A program made the translations under genes and the position numbers. A DNA stretch of 64,000 bases from CAWKOH01 sp963851245. Its GTDB lineage: Bacteria > Actinomycetota > Acidimicrobiia > Acidimicrobiales > Palsa-688. The notes below the pieces were generated by a model that was not told the origin of the DNA, did no database searches, and saw only the letters and a list, made by a program, of their open reading frames with translations. The stretch covers positions 62,001 through 126,000 of the forward strand of contig CAWKOH010000009.1 in NCBI GenBank assembly GCA_963851245.1. Reading direction: 5' to 3'. Within the stretch, counting starts at the first letter, position 1; the number at the start of each line of letters is the position of its first letter. Shown piece by piece: positions 16,659-25,728 of the stretch.

Positions 16659-17174
16659 ATGCAAGCGAGAATTCAGAATCCTGCCCAGGCAGCGCCGGGA
16701 GCGATGGATGCCTTGCTTTCGTTCGCAAAGGTCGCCAGTGACGCAGCCGCCCAAGCAGGCGTGCCACCGTCAACGATTGATCTGGTTGAAACACGCGCCA
16801 GCCAGATCAATGGGTGCGCCGTGTGCCTCGACATGCACACCCGTGCCGCCAAGAAGCATGGGGTTACCGACCAGCAGCTCAACACGCTGGCGGCTTGGCG
16901 CGACTCGCCCTATTTCGATGAGCCGCAACGGGCGGCTCTGGCGCTAGCAGAGGCGGGCACCCGACTAGCCGATCGGTCCGACGCTGTGCCCGACGATGTA
17001 TGGAACATGGCGACCAAGCAATACGAAGAGCCGGGGTGTGTTGCCCTCGTGCTGACCATCGCCCTGATCAACACCTTCAACCGGCTCAATGTCATAACTG
17101 GCCAGGTTGCCGGCGAGTGGACTGCTCAGTATGCGGCTAGCCACCCCCCGGTCGACAACCCGAGAAGACATTGA
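16659..17174 (+). CDS. Carboxymuconolactone decarboxylase/AhpD-like protein (171 aa)
   Basis: A helical CMD-domain protein with the redox pair C-A-V-C followed by LDMHTRAAKKHG, the usual AhpD C-x2-C-x3-H layout, and a conserved LNTLAAWRDSPYF segment. Such proteins act as peroxidase partners or thiol-disulfide proteins. ATG 16659 follows a strong AAAAAGGAGGAGAACCT site; the frame is open further back but without signals. It has no operon partners. Confidence 0.85.
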   Translation: MQARIQNPAQAAPGAMDALLSFAKVASDAAAQAGVPPSTIDLVETRASQINGCAVCLDMHTRAAKKHGVTDQQLNTLAAWRDSPYFDEPQRAALALAEAGTRLADRSDAVPDDVWNMATKQYEEPGCVALVLTIALINTFNRLNVITGQVAGEWTAQYAASHPPVDNPRRH

Positions 17175-17577
17175 ACTACGCAATGATGGCCCGTGACAAC
17201 CACCAGTTCGCCAAGTTCAACAAGATCCGCATCGACGAGCGCGGCGAGCCCCGCCCCGGAAGACCTTCATCTGGCGTGGGCCGCCGGCGCCCGAGTCGCC
17301 CTTCTGACGCCGCGATGGTCGCAGTCGATGGGGTTGCTCGATGACCCGACCGCCTGTGGCAGACGGGATCCCCGAGAGGTGGGACTTGTGAAAACAATGA
17401 CCCGTAGGCATCCATAAAGTCGAGTACCTACCTGATCCGGCCCGCCAGGAGCGCAAGACAAATGGATCAGACCTCTGGGTGGATGACGTCGTACTAGCGG
17501 AATCGGAGGTTGCTGGCAACGTGATAGTACCCGATGATCTTGGGTGGGCCGACCCGGCGCGTGACAGCCCTCCGTGG
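17175..17577. other. No supported gene
   Basis: Two short plus-strand stretches look somewhat coding (around 17190-17250 and VDDVVLAESEVAGNV near 17480-17530), but they have no start, continuous frame or family match. They may be gene remnants, in keeping with the decay seen elsewhere. Confidence 0.35.
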
Positions 17578-18021
17578 TCACCGCCCCGGAAGTCGCGTCG
17601 TGATCTCCTGGAGAAACCAGCCGTTGCCGTCGGGGTCGCTGAACGAGGCGAACGAACCGTAGCTCTTGTGTCCCGGAGCAGGGCCCGGAGCGCGGCTCTC
17701 AGTGCCGGCGTGGTGGAATACCCCCCCGCTGTCATGGAACACGTCGCTTACCTCGACGCCGCGGTCCACCAGTTCGGACCTGGCCGCCTCGACATCGGTG
17801 ACAACGAGGTGAAGGCCGTCGGCTGACCCCGGCGCGGCCGATGTGATCCGACTCCCGAAGATGATCGAGCACGCCGAACCCGGAGGCGTCAGCTGCACGA
17901 CACGGAAGCCGCCTTCACCAGAGAAGTCGGCATCCAGGCGCCACCCCAGCCCTACGTAGAAAGCCTTGGCCCGGTCGACGTCGGACACCGGCACCACGAC
18001 AACTTCGAGCTTCAGGTCCAC
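17578..18021 (-). CDS. VOC/glyoxalase-family protein (147 aa)
   Basis: A two-module vicinal-oxygen-chelate protein: LEVVVVPVSDVDRAKAFY opens the first beta-alpha-beta unit, HLVVTDVEAARSELVDRG the second, and FSDPDGNGWFLQE ends it with the usual metal-site glutamate. Members bind or transform small electrophiles or give antibiotic resistance. GTG 18021 is preceded by GGAGAGGAG; the frame remains open 14 codons further. It has no functional partners nearby. Confidence 0.8.
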   Translation of the reverse strand: MDLKLEVVVVPVSDVDRAKAFYVGLGWRLDADFSGEGGFRVVQLTPPGSACSIIFGSRITSAAPGSADGLHLVVTDVEAARSELVDRGVEVSDVFHDSGGVFHHAGTESRAPGPAPGHKSYGSFASFSDPDGNGWFLQEITTRLPGR

Positions 18022-18182
18022 GGCCGCAGCTCCTCTCCATCGGGCCCGATAGCCACTGCCCATCCACGGGAGCGCGGTCCAAGCACATGGTCGCGCCGTT
18101 GGCTGTCGAAGTCCAGGGATCGCTATCGGAGGAGGCTGGCGGGGGATGAGTGAGTTCGAGGGGTCTCAAGAGCCGACGGACC

Positions 18183-20088
18183 CTACGTGCCGAGGGCATT
18201 CTCAGCAGGTGGTTTCTGGCGGAGCTCGGTTTCAGAAATGGCCCAGGCCGCATTGACGAGCCCGATGTGGCTGAAGGCTTGGGGGAAGTTGCCCAAGAGC
18301 TCTCCGCTCACGGGATCGACCTCCTCGGCTAGCAGGCCGACGTCGTTGACAAAGGCGGCGGCCCGTTCGAAGACGGTTCGGGCCCGAGCCGTCCGTCCGG
18401 CCTTGGCCAGAGCTTGGGCCAGCCAGAAGGTGCACAGAAGGAACGCCCCTTCATCGCCATCGAGCCCGTCGTGAGACCGATAGCGGTACACGAGTCCGCG
18501 CCGATCGACAAGACGCTCTTCGGTCGCGTTGATGGTGGACAGGACTCTGGGATCGTCGGCTGGAAGGAACCCCACCAGTGGCAGCATCAGGCTGGACGCG
18601 TCAAGCTCGTCCGAACCGAAAGACTGGGTGAAGGCGTTGGCCCGGTTGCTCCAGCCTCTGGTCAGGATCGCCTCACGGATCTGGTCCTGGGTCTGCTTCC
18701 ACGCCTCGACCCGGTCGGAAGCGTCGAGACGGTCCGCTAAGGCCACTGCCCGATCCAGGGCTACCCAGCACATCAACTTCGAGTACAAGAAGTCGCGAGG
18801 TTCCCCTCGAACCTCCCAGATCCCCTGGTCCTTTTCCCGCCAGCGCCGGGAGGCGGTGTCGGCCAGTTCGACGAAGAACCGTCGTGTGGCTGGTGCCAGA
18901 TCGGGGGCGCGCCCACTTGCCGGCGGCGGTCATTGGCCCCACCCGTCGAGAGGCGCTGTCGAAGAGGTGGTCGGAGAGGCGGTACACGGCCCCGAGCAGT
19001 TCGCCGTAGACGTCAAGCTGGCGCTGACTCCAGGCACCGTTCCCGACGCGGACCGGGCCTGAGTGTCGCCAGCCCTCCAAGTGCGGCAGCTCCCGCTCGG
19101 TCAGGTCCCGTTCGCCGCCAATGCCAAACATGATCTGCAGGTCGCCGCCCCGGTCGAGCGAGCCGGCCGCCGAAGTGGTCACGTACTCGAAGAACTCATT
19201 GGCCTCATCAGGGCAGGCCGCCACCCACAGGGCCTCGATGGTGAAGGAAGCGTCACGCACCCAGGCGTAGCGGTAGTCCCAGTTTCGGCTTCCGCCCACT
19301 GTCTCGGGCAGCGACGTCGTCGCTGCCGCGCAGATGGCACCTGTCGGGGCAAAGGAGAGCGCCTGGAGCACCCGTCCGCTGTGGTGCACCAGGTCTCGCC
19401 ACGGACCCACGTAGGCCTGATGGAGCTCCGACCATGACTCCCACGCCGACACGGTGTCGTCGAGCCGTGCGCCTATCTCGGATTGGCTCCAGACCTTGGC
19501 TGAGCCGGTCTCTGCCCGCCTTCTGTGATGCAGGGCGAAGCCAGCGCTCTCGCCGCCGCGGAGGTGTAACTGGCCTGAGACGGACGACTCGTCGACGGTC
19601 AGAGGTACTGGACAAGACAGGACCAGAACGTCGGGACCCCCGAACGCGGCCAGTCCGCCGTCGACGACCTCGAGCAAAGGATGCACCAGCCCGAACTCGG
19701 GGCGGGGTTCGTACTCCAGGTGCAAGTCGACCTCTCCCTCCAGGCACGTCGCACGCCGCAGCAGAAGATGCGGCGCATCTTTGCCGAGTTGATGACCCCG
19801 GTTGCCGTTCCCCATGGCGAGGGCGTCGGTGATCGTCATCGTACCGGTCGGCGTACGGAAGGTGGTCTCCAACACCATGGTTCGATCCAGGTAACGGCGA
19901 GTCACTTGCGTGGCGTTCATGGCCCGGATCGACCAGTGGCCAGCTTCGTCACCGACGAGGCGACCGAAGATCGCAGCGCTGTCGAAACGCGGGAAGCACA
20001 ACCAGTCCACCGACCCGCCCCGGCTCACCAGCGCCGCGCTATGCCGATCCGAAAGGAGCGCATAGTCGGCTATCGGGGTCGTGCTCAT
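18183..20088 (-). pseudogene. Glycoside hydrolase family 15 (glucoamylase/trehalase-like), one frameshift
   Basis: From ATG 20088 (AGGAG ahead) the N-terminal domain opens with IADYALLSDRHSAALV and VDWLCFPRFDS, and the catalytic (alpha/alpha)6 barrel shows GSRNWDYRYAWVRDASFT. Around 18915 the frame shifts: the rest (YSKLMCWVALDRAVALAD, then EEVDPVSGELLGNFPQAFSH) is in another frame and runs to 18183. Everything else matches a 600-residue GH15 protein, so a single indel, real or from sequencing, breaks it. It would act on alpha-glucosides or trehalose. It is divergent from the GntR operon. Confidence 0.8.
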
Positions 20089-20291
20089 GTGAGCTCCTTC
20101 GCCGTAGATCCGCGGATCGGTATCTGGCGGCGCCGGCGATCCCTCGGGTCCCGGCCATTGCGGTCGGAGGTCCGGGGTATCAGCCGGGATATGCAGCGTA
20201 TCCACCACCGGACAACGAGGGCCAAGGACGGGGCTCTGGTCAACGCCCTCGGGGTATTCGGCGTGCTTGTTGTGGTCGGCTCCTTTCCCCC

Positions 20292-20338
20292 TTGACAAAT
20301 ACACGGAGGAGAATCAATCTTACACTAAGGGATTAGTG
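20292..20338 (+). promoter_or_regulatory. Promoter/operator of the GntR-ABC operon
   Basis: A TTGACA hexamer (20292-20297) is followed by the perfect inverted repeat CACTAA-GGGA-TTAGTG (20323-20338), which ends 15 bases before the GntR start. YtrA-type GntR proteins repress their own operon through such short palindromes, so this is a likely autoregulatory operator. A good -10 hexamer at normal spacing is not evident. Confidence 0.5.
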
Positions 20339-20353
20339 AAAGCGTAGTTCGGT

Positions 20354-20746
20354 GTGATTGAGTTTCACCTGGACTCCTCGTCGGGGGTCGCTACCTATCT
20401 TCAGCTGGTACATCAGGTGCACGAGGCTCTTCGGCTCGGGCTGTTGGAAGTGGGAGACCGCCTCCCGACCGCACAGCAGGTGGTCGGCGCGCTGGCGATC
20501 AACCCCAACACGGTCTTGAAGGCATATCGCGACCTCGAGCGAGAGGGTCTCGTGCGGGCGCGGCCGGGCCTGGGCACCTTTGTGGTGGGTGCCCTCCCGC
20601 GGACCAATCCCGAGGCACAAGCCCGGTTTCGGCGGTCGATGAATGCATGGTTGCGCCAGGCGCGCGATTCGGGCCTGACACCCGATGAGATCGAGGCGAT
20701 CTACCGCAACGCCTTTCGCAACCTGTTCGCCGAGGGCGCGGCGTGA
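20354..20746 (+). CDS. GntR family regulator, YtrA subfamily (130 aa)
   Basis: A short GntR protein with winged-helix DNA-binding domain (GDRLPTAQQVVGALAINPNT, then VLKAYRDLEREGLVRARPG) and only about 50 residues after it, as in the YtrA subfamily that controls ABC exporters. GTG start. The stop overlaps the start of the ABC ATPase gene (GTGA), so regulator, ATPase and permease form one operon controlled by the palindrome at 20323. Confidence 0.9.
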   Translation: MIEFHLDSSSGVATYLQLVHQVHEALRLGLLEVGDRLPTAQQVVGALAINPNTVLKAYRDLEREGLVRARPGLGTFVVGALPRTNPEAQARFRRSMNAWLRQARDSGLTPDEIEAIYRNAFRNLFAEGAA

Positions 20747-21624
20747 ATTCCGCGATCGAGGCGGAGGATCTCGGCCGGCGTTATGGGAAGCGGTGGGCGC
20801 TTCTCGACTGCACCCTTTCCATTCCGAGCGGAAGAGTTGTCGGGCTGGTGGGGCCCAATGGCGCCGGGAAGACTACTCTTCTTCACCTGGTCCTCGGCCT
20901 CCTCGAGCCGAGCTCCGGCGCCATGGTGGTGTTAGGTGACCCTCCCGCGCGGGCCTTGCCGCGCGTCGGGTTCTTGGCCCAGGATCTGCCCGTCTACCCG
21001 CATTTGACAGTCGAGCAGCACCTTCGAATGGGTGATTTGTTGAACCCGAGCTGGGACCGCGACTTCGCAGCGGATCGGATCGGAGAGCTCGGGCTGGACG
21101 CCCGCCAGCACGCCGGAACTCTGTCGGGTGGCCAGCGCGTCCAGCTTTCACTGACGATGGCCTTGGCCAAGTGTCCCGAGCTGCTCGTCCTCGACGAGCC
21201 CGTCGCCAGCCTCGATCCGCTCGCACGAAGGGAGTTCCTCCAGACCCTGATGGAGGTCGTTGCTGCTCGGGGTGTAACGGTGCTGCTGTCGTCGCATTTG
21301 ATCGGCGATATCGAGCGGGTGTGCGACTTTCTGATTGTTCTGGTGTCGGGCCGGGTGGCCCTGAGCGGTGAAATCGACGAGCTCCTGTCCTCCCATCGTC
21401 ATCTCACCGGGCCCCGCCGGGACGAGGGCACCCTGCCGGCTACCCAGAAGATCGTCGAGTCGAGCCATGTGGACCGGCAGAGCACGCTGTTGGTGCACAG
21501 CGAGGAGCCGATCCTGGATCCGGCTTGGACTGTCACGCCGGTGACCCTCGACGACGTCGTCCTGGCATACATGCGCCAAGCACGCCATACCCCTGCCCGA
21601 CCCCGCCTCGAGAGCTCTCGATGA
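20743..21624 (+). CDS. ABC transporter ATP-binding protein (293 aa)
   Basis: The Walker A motif GPNGAGKTT (near residue 37), signature LSGGQR and Walker B LLVLDEP with a following SSHL switch are all intact. The C-terminal extension of about 90 residues is typical of drug or lipid export ATPases. It is coupled to GntR upstream (4-base overlap) and to the permease downstream (ATGA overlap). Probable role: exporter energising subunit, cargo unknown. Confidence 0.92.
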   Translation: MNSAIEAEDLGRRYGKRWALLDCTLSIPSGRVVGLVGPNGAGKTTLLHLVLGLLEPSSGAMVVLGDPPARALPRVGFLAQDLPVYPHLTVEQHLRMGDLLNPSWDRDFAADRIGELGLDARQHAGTLSGGQRVQLSLTMALAKCPELLVLDEPVASLDPLARREFLQTLMEVVAARGVTVLLSSHLIGDIERVCDFLIVLVSGRVALSGEIDELLSSHRHLTGPRRDEGTLPATQKIVESSHVDRQSTLLVHSEEPILDPAWTVTPVTLDDVVLAYMRQARHTPARPRLESSR

Positions 21625-22688
21625 TCCGGTTCGCCTGGCTGCAAGCGCGCGCCCAGACCCTCACTGGAGCCGCCGCGGTGACCGGCGTCGTCGTGATCGC
21701 CGTCATCACCGGCCTGGAGGTGTCCCACCTCTACAGCAGCCTGGTGGTCCATTGTCGGACCGTCGGGGATTGCCCGGCGGCGACAGCTCGGTATGCATCC
21801 CAGCAACACTTCCTCCAGAACGCCCTCCCCTTCTTGCTGCGGGTCGCTCCAGCCTTGCTCGGAATCTTCTGGGGAGCCCCTCTGTGTGCGCGTGAGTTCG
21901 AGACCGGAACCTTTCGTTTGGCGTGGACCCAGAGTGTCTCGCGGCAGAGGTGGCTTATCACCAAACTGGCAATGGGACTGGCGGCCACCGTCGTCGTCGC
22001 GGGGATCCTGAGCCTCGCGGTCACGTGGTGGTCTCGCGGCTTCGACATCCTCAACGCCAACCAGTACGCCAACTTCGACGAGCGCGATATCGCACCAATC
22101 GGGTACGCCGCGTTCGCGTTTACCCTAGGGGCCCTGGCCGGTGCCATTGTCCGGCGAGTCTTGCCGGCCATGGCCCTTTCGCTCGCGGGATTCGTCGCAG
22201 TGCGCCTGGCGGTAACTGCGTGGGTACGACCACACTTGATCACCCCGATCCATGCCCTCGTCGCTCTGACTTCTGCACCATCGTTCGAGATCCGGGGCAC
22301 TAATGAGGGGCCGGTACTCACCGGCGTGACCGTCCAGGCTCCGGACCTGCCAAACGCGTGGGTGCAATCCGTCAAGATGGTCACCAACGGCGGCCACGCT
22401 CCAACCCTGGCCCAGAAAACGGCATTCATCAAGCAGTACTGCCTGCCAATCGCGCAACCTGTTCAGCCCGCCTCGGGAGGCGCGGGCGGCCCGCTGCGGG
22501 GATCTGGAAACCCGACCACCTTGAACACCTGCCAGACTCAAGCCGAACGTCTTTTCCGGATAGCGGTCAGCTACCAGCCGCCCAGCCGGTACTGGATGTT
22601 TCAATGGAGCGAACTGGGGATCTTCATCGCCTTGGCCCTTGCAGCTGGTATCGCCTGCTACTGGTGGATCACCCGACGAACGTGCTGA
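21621..22688 (+). CDS. ABC-2 type membrane permease (355 aa)
   Basis: A hydrophobic protein with about six membrane spans: one at the N-terminus (AAAVTGVVVIAVITGL), a cluster in the middle, and one at the C-terminus (LGIFIALALAAGIACYWW). A long extracytoplasmic section contains EFETGTFRLAWTQSVSRQRW, the conserved ABC-2 coupling helix region. ATG 21621 overlaps the ATPase stop. It pairs with the preceding ATPase as a half-exporter. Confidence 0.88.
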   Translation: MIRFAWLQARAQTLTGAAAVTGVVVIAVITGLEVSHLYSSLVVHCRTVGDCPAATARYASQQHFLQNALPFLLRVAPALLGIFWGAPLCAREFETGTFRLAWTQSVSRQRWLITKLAMGLAATVVVAGILSLAVTWWSRGFDILNANQYANFDERDIAPIGYAAFAFTLGALAGAIVRRVLPAMALSLAGFVAVRLAVTAWVRPHLITPIHALVALTSAPSFEIRGTNEGPVLTGVTVQAPDLPNAWVQSVKMVTNGGHAPTLAQKTAFIKQYCLPIAQPVQPASGGAGGPLRGSGNPTTLNTCQTQAERLFRIAVSYQPPSRYWMFQWSELGIFIALALAAGIACYWWITRRTC

Positions 22689-22761
22689 TTCGGCAACCTC
22701 TCGAATCGGTATCCGGACCGGTGACCCCGTTTGACGGCCCAAGACGGCCATCCCCAGCGGG

Positions 22762-23388
22762 TTAGATCTGGTTGTGGCGAACCGGACCGGCAGGTTCGTA
22801 GGTGCCTATGACGAGGCCGAGATCGGTCGTTGTGAGGCCGATAGGGCGCATCGTCGCCGGGAGGATTCCGTCGTTGAACAAGCGCCGTCCGGACCCGAGC
22901 ACCACCGGATACGTCATCAGACGGAAGCGGTCGACGAGCTGGTGCCGCAACAGCGTCTGGAGCAGTCTCCCGCTTCCCCAGATCTGCAGCTCGTCGCCAG
23001 GTTCGTCCTTCAGCGCCTGTACCGCGGCGATGACGTCGCCGTTCACGAGGCGAGCGCTGTCAGGGTGCTCGCCTCGCCACATGGCTTCGGCCTCGCTGAG
23101 CGAGTTGGACACGACGTACTTGGGCAACGAGTTGATCGCGGTGGCAATGGGGTTGGCGGGGTCGGTCTGATCAGGCCAGTGACCGCGGAAGATGTCGAAC
23201 GTTCTGCGACCGAGCAGGAACCCGCTGGCGTGGCTGTTCAGCTGGGTGACGAACTCCCCGACGGCGGGGTCGGGAAAGGGGGCCTGCCAGCCGCCATGGG
23301 TGAAGGCGTCGCTGGGATCTTCCTCAGGCCCTCCGGGGGCCTGCATCACGCCGTCGAGGGTCAAGAAAGTCTGAACCGTGAGCTTCAT
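22762..23388 (-). CDS. Dihydrofolate-reductase-like RibD C-terminal family protein (208 aa)
   Basis: A RibD-C/DHFR-fold protein: N-terminal TFLTLDGVMQAPGGPEEDPS, FLLGRRTFDIFRGHW, the IWGSGRLLQTLLRHQLVD nucleotide-binding segment and YPVVLGSGRRLFNDG. Such proteins are NADPH-dependent reductases with mostly unknown substrates; this subfamily is common as singletons in actinobacteria. It converges on the ABC operon. Confidence 0.85.
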   Translation of the reverse strand: MKLTVQTFLTLDGVMQAPGGPEEDPSDAFTHGGWQAPFPDPAVGEFVTQLNSHASGFLLGRRTFDIFRGHWPDQTDPANPIATAINSLPKYVVSNSLSEAEAMWRGEHPDSARLVNGDVIAAVQALKDEPGDELQIWGSGRLLQTLLRHQLVDRFRLMTYPVVLGSGRRLFNDGILPATMRPIGLTTTDLGLVIGTYEPAGPVRHNQI

Positions 23389-23490
23389 GTCAATGCAGAC
23401 GGAACGACGCGCTGATTCTCAGCGCTCGGCGAGGCGGTACCTACCGTCCGTTAGTCTGACCTGGCGCCCGAACTAGAAACTCCCTATTGG

Positions 23491-24093
23491 TTGGCCCGTC
23501 CGAAGAACGCCGTAACTGCTGGCATCGTCGTAATCCATGAGGGCAACGGCATGAGCGTCCAGTTGTTGCGTATCTGCGAACGTCTTGCCGCCGAGGGATA
23601 CGCGGTCGCTGCGCCAGATTTGTTCTTCCGCACGGGCGGTCCTGCGGCCAAGGAGGACTACCGCGAGCAATTCGGCGCTGTGAATATGGATGAGATGCTT
23701 AGCGACCTCGGGGTGGCCGCCGGTGTGCTGCGCTCGCTCGATGCTACGCGACTCGGAGTCACCGGGTTCTGTATGGGGGGCCGGTTCACGTGGCACGCGG
23801 TCCGCCATGGCGGAGGCTTTGACGCCGCCGTCGGCTTCTACGGCTCGGGGATCGCGACCGATTTGGGCCCGACCGGGTGCCCGACCATGCTGTTGTTCGG
23901 TGGAAACGATGCATACATACCGAGTGCCGACATTGAGACGGTCGCGGCCACCCATGCCAACACCATCGTGTACCCCGAAGCCGGCCACGGGTTCATGCGG
24001 GACGGATCAGAGGACTACGTCGCCGAGGCTGCCACTGACGCCTGGGCGCGGATGCTCGACCACTTCGCCCGACACTTCGGAAAGCGGGCATAG
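23491..24093 (+). CDS. Dienelactone hydrolase family protein (200 aa)
   Basis: A DLH-type alpha/beta hydrolase: GIVVIHEGNG oxyanion region, cysteine nucleophile in GFCMGG, acid in LFGGNDAYIP and His in AGHGFM. The triad is Cys-Asp-His as in dienelactone hydrolases. The start is uncertain: TTG 23491 is usable, but family-like residues (LETPYWLARP) extend ten codons upstream with no ATG or GTG. It precedes the nitrile hydratase genes by about 35 bases and could be co-transcribed. Confidence 0.8.
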   Translation: MARPKNAVTAGIVVIHEGNGMSVQLLRICERLAAEGYAVAAPDLFFRTGGPAAKEDYREQFGAVNMDEMLSDLGVAAGVLRSLDATRLGVTGFCMGGRFTWHAVRHGGGFDAAVGFYGSGIATDLGPTGCPTMLLFGGNDAYIPSADIETVAATHANTIVYPEAGHGFMRDGSEDYVAEAATDAWARMLDHFARHFGKRA

Positions 24094-24127
24094 CTGCCGA
24101 CGTCGCCTGGCCGTTAAGATCCGGTGG

Positions 24128-24755
24128 GTGGATGGTATCCATGACCTGGGTGGCAAAGAGGGGTTTGGGGCGGTGGTTGCCTCAGCGGCCGAGCCCGTGT
24201 TTCACGATCGGTGGGAGGCGGTGGCGCGGGCTCTGGTGTTCGTTGTCGCCGGCGCCGTGGAAGCCAGCAGCGGCGAGTTCCGGCACTCGATCGAGCGGAT
24301 GGCGCCGGGCCATTATCTGACCTCGAGCTATTACGAACACTGGCTTACGGCAGCAGCCACATTGGCGATAGAGCATGGTTTGGTAGACCTGGCTGAGTTG
24401 GAGGCTCAGGCCGGTGGGCGGTTCCCGCTGAGCGGCCCGATCCGGGCCGCTGCGGTCGCTGACTTAGGTCCGGATGTGGATCAGCCGCGCTTTAGCATCG
24501 GAGAGAGTGTACGGGTGCGCGAATGGCATCCGTCCGGTCACACCCGCTGCCCAGGATATGTGCGTGGCCAGACCGGCACGGTAGTGCGGGTGGACGGGGT
24601 GTACTCGGTGCCTGACGTGGAGGCTCACAGCCGGGCCCGCCGCTACGAGCCGACCTATTCGGTCCGCTTCGACGCCGATGGCCTGTGGCGCGACGGGCAG
24701 CGCGGGAGTATTTGTGCATGTCGACCTTTGGGACAGTTACTTAGAGCCTTCATGA
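24128..24755 (+). CDS. Nitrile hydratase beta subunit, frameshifted near its end
   Basis: GTG 24128 opens the beta-subunit hallmark DGIHDLGGKEGFG, followed by GHYLTSSYYEHWLTA, FSIGESVRVREWHPSGHTR, CPGYVRGQTG and YSVRFDADGLW. The conserved ending (HVDLWDSYLEPS, then TGA 24753-24755 overlapping the alpha ATG) is found only one base out of frame after about 24706. As written, the frame instead reads ICACRPLGQLLRAF and runs straight into the alpha subunit. A one-base indel in the GGGAGTATTTGTG stretch is the simplest explanation. The gene forms heterotetramers with alpha that hydrate nitriles to amides. Confidence 0.8.
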
Positions 24756-25345
24756 ACCCCACCGCCCACCACTCGACCGACTTGTCCCCGATAGAGCAGC
24801 GCGTGGCGGCGCTAGAGGAGTTGTTGACCGGGCGGGGGCTGGTCCCGGAGGGGTTCATCGAGGAGATCACGCGCCGTTATGAGGCGGAGATCGGGCCGAT
24901 GAATGGCGCCAAGGTGGTAGCCAGGGCGTGGATGGATCGGGGTTATAAGGAACGCCTGTTAGCGGACGGCACAGCCGCGATCGCCGAGCTTGGCTTTGGG
25001 GGACCGGAGGGCGATCACATGGTTGTCGTCGAGAACACTGACACCGTTCACAACGTGATCGTTTGCACCCTGTGCTCCTGCTATCCGTGGCCGGTTCTGG
25101 GTCTGCCACCGGCCTGGTATAAAGACCCGCCCTACCGTGCTCGGATGGTTCGCGAACCCCGGGCACTGTTGAGCGAGATGGGCTGCGAACTATCCGAGGA
25201 GATCGAGGTCCGGGTGTGGGACTCTTCGGCGGAGGTCCGCTATCTCGTCCTGCCTCAGCGCCCGCCAGGCACCGACCTGATGACTGAGTCGGAGCTGTGG
25301 GGCCTCGTCACGCGGGACTCGATGATTGGGGTGGCCCGCTTGTGA
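24752..25345 (+). CDS. Nitrile hydratase alpha subunit, cobalt type (197 aa)
   Basis: The metal-binding loop CTLCSCYPWPVLGLPPAWYK is present, with Thr in C-T-L-C-S-C, the form found in cobalt nitrile hydratases (iron types have Ser). The N-terminal RVAALEELLTGRGLV and GAKVVARAWMDRGYKERLL are typical. ATG 24752 overlaps the intended beta stop. The order beta-alpha-accessory is the common cobalt-type arrangement. Active enzyme requires oxidation of two of the loop cysteines. Confidence 0.92.
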   Translation: MNPTAHHSTDLSPIEQRVAALEELLTGRGLVPEGFIEEITRRYEAEIGPMNGAKVVARAWMDRGYKERLLADGTAAIAELGFGGPEGDHMVVVENTDTVHNVIVCTLCSCYPWPVLGLPPAWYKDPPYRARMVREPRALLSEMGCELSEEIEVRVWDSSAEVRYLVLPQRPPGTDLMTESELWGLVTRDSMIGVARL

Positions 25346-25596
25346 CCACGGGGCTAAGCCTGGCCGAGCTGGACATCCCTCGCCGTAACGGTGAACTGGC
25401 CTTCGATGCACCGTGGCAGAGCACCGTGTTTGCATTGGCCGGCGCGGTTATCGAACACGCGCTGGGTGGCGACCGGGAACCATTCCGGCGGCAGTTGATC
25501 ACGGCGATCGCTGAGGAGCCAGACCGTCCCTACTGGGAGAGCTGGACTGTCGCCCTCGAGGCTCTGGTGAACACTCTGCCTGACCCCCCATCATGA
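25342..25596 (+). CDS. Nitrile hydratase accessory (activator) protein (84 aa)
   Basis: A short protein resembling the N-terminal part of the beta subunit, as cobalt nitrile hydratase activators do: FDAPWQSTVFALAGAVIEH, then FRRQLITAIAEE and YWESWTVALEAL. Such chaperones swap with beta to deliver metallated, oxidised alpha. The start GTG overlaps the alpha stop (GTGA). It completes a beta-alpha-accessory operon. Confidence 0.85.
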   Translation: MTTGLSLAELDIPRRNGELAFDAPWQSTVFALAGAVIEHALGGDREPFRRQLITAIAEEPDRPYWESWTVALEALVNTLPDPPS

Positions 25597-25728
25597 CCAG
25601 GAGCACTTAGGACTTTTTGCGGCGGTCCCGGACAGCGTCGCCACGTTTACGCGAGGCGGTCGGCTGACCCTGGAGCCTGCGTTACGGGGTAGTGTGCGAC
25701 GCTGAAAGCGCGCACGCCAGGAGTCACC

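Noticed and set aside
20292..20326. TTGACA with TACACT as a complete sigma-70 promoter
   Set aside because: Spacing of 23 bases is too long, and a good -10 at 16-18 bases is not present; only the TTGACA and the palindrome are claimed.
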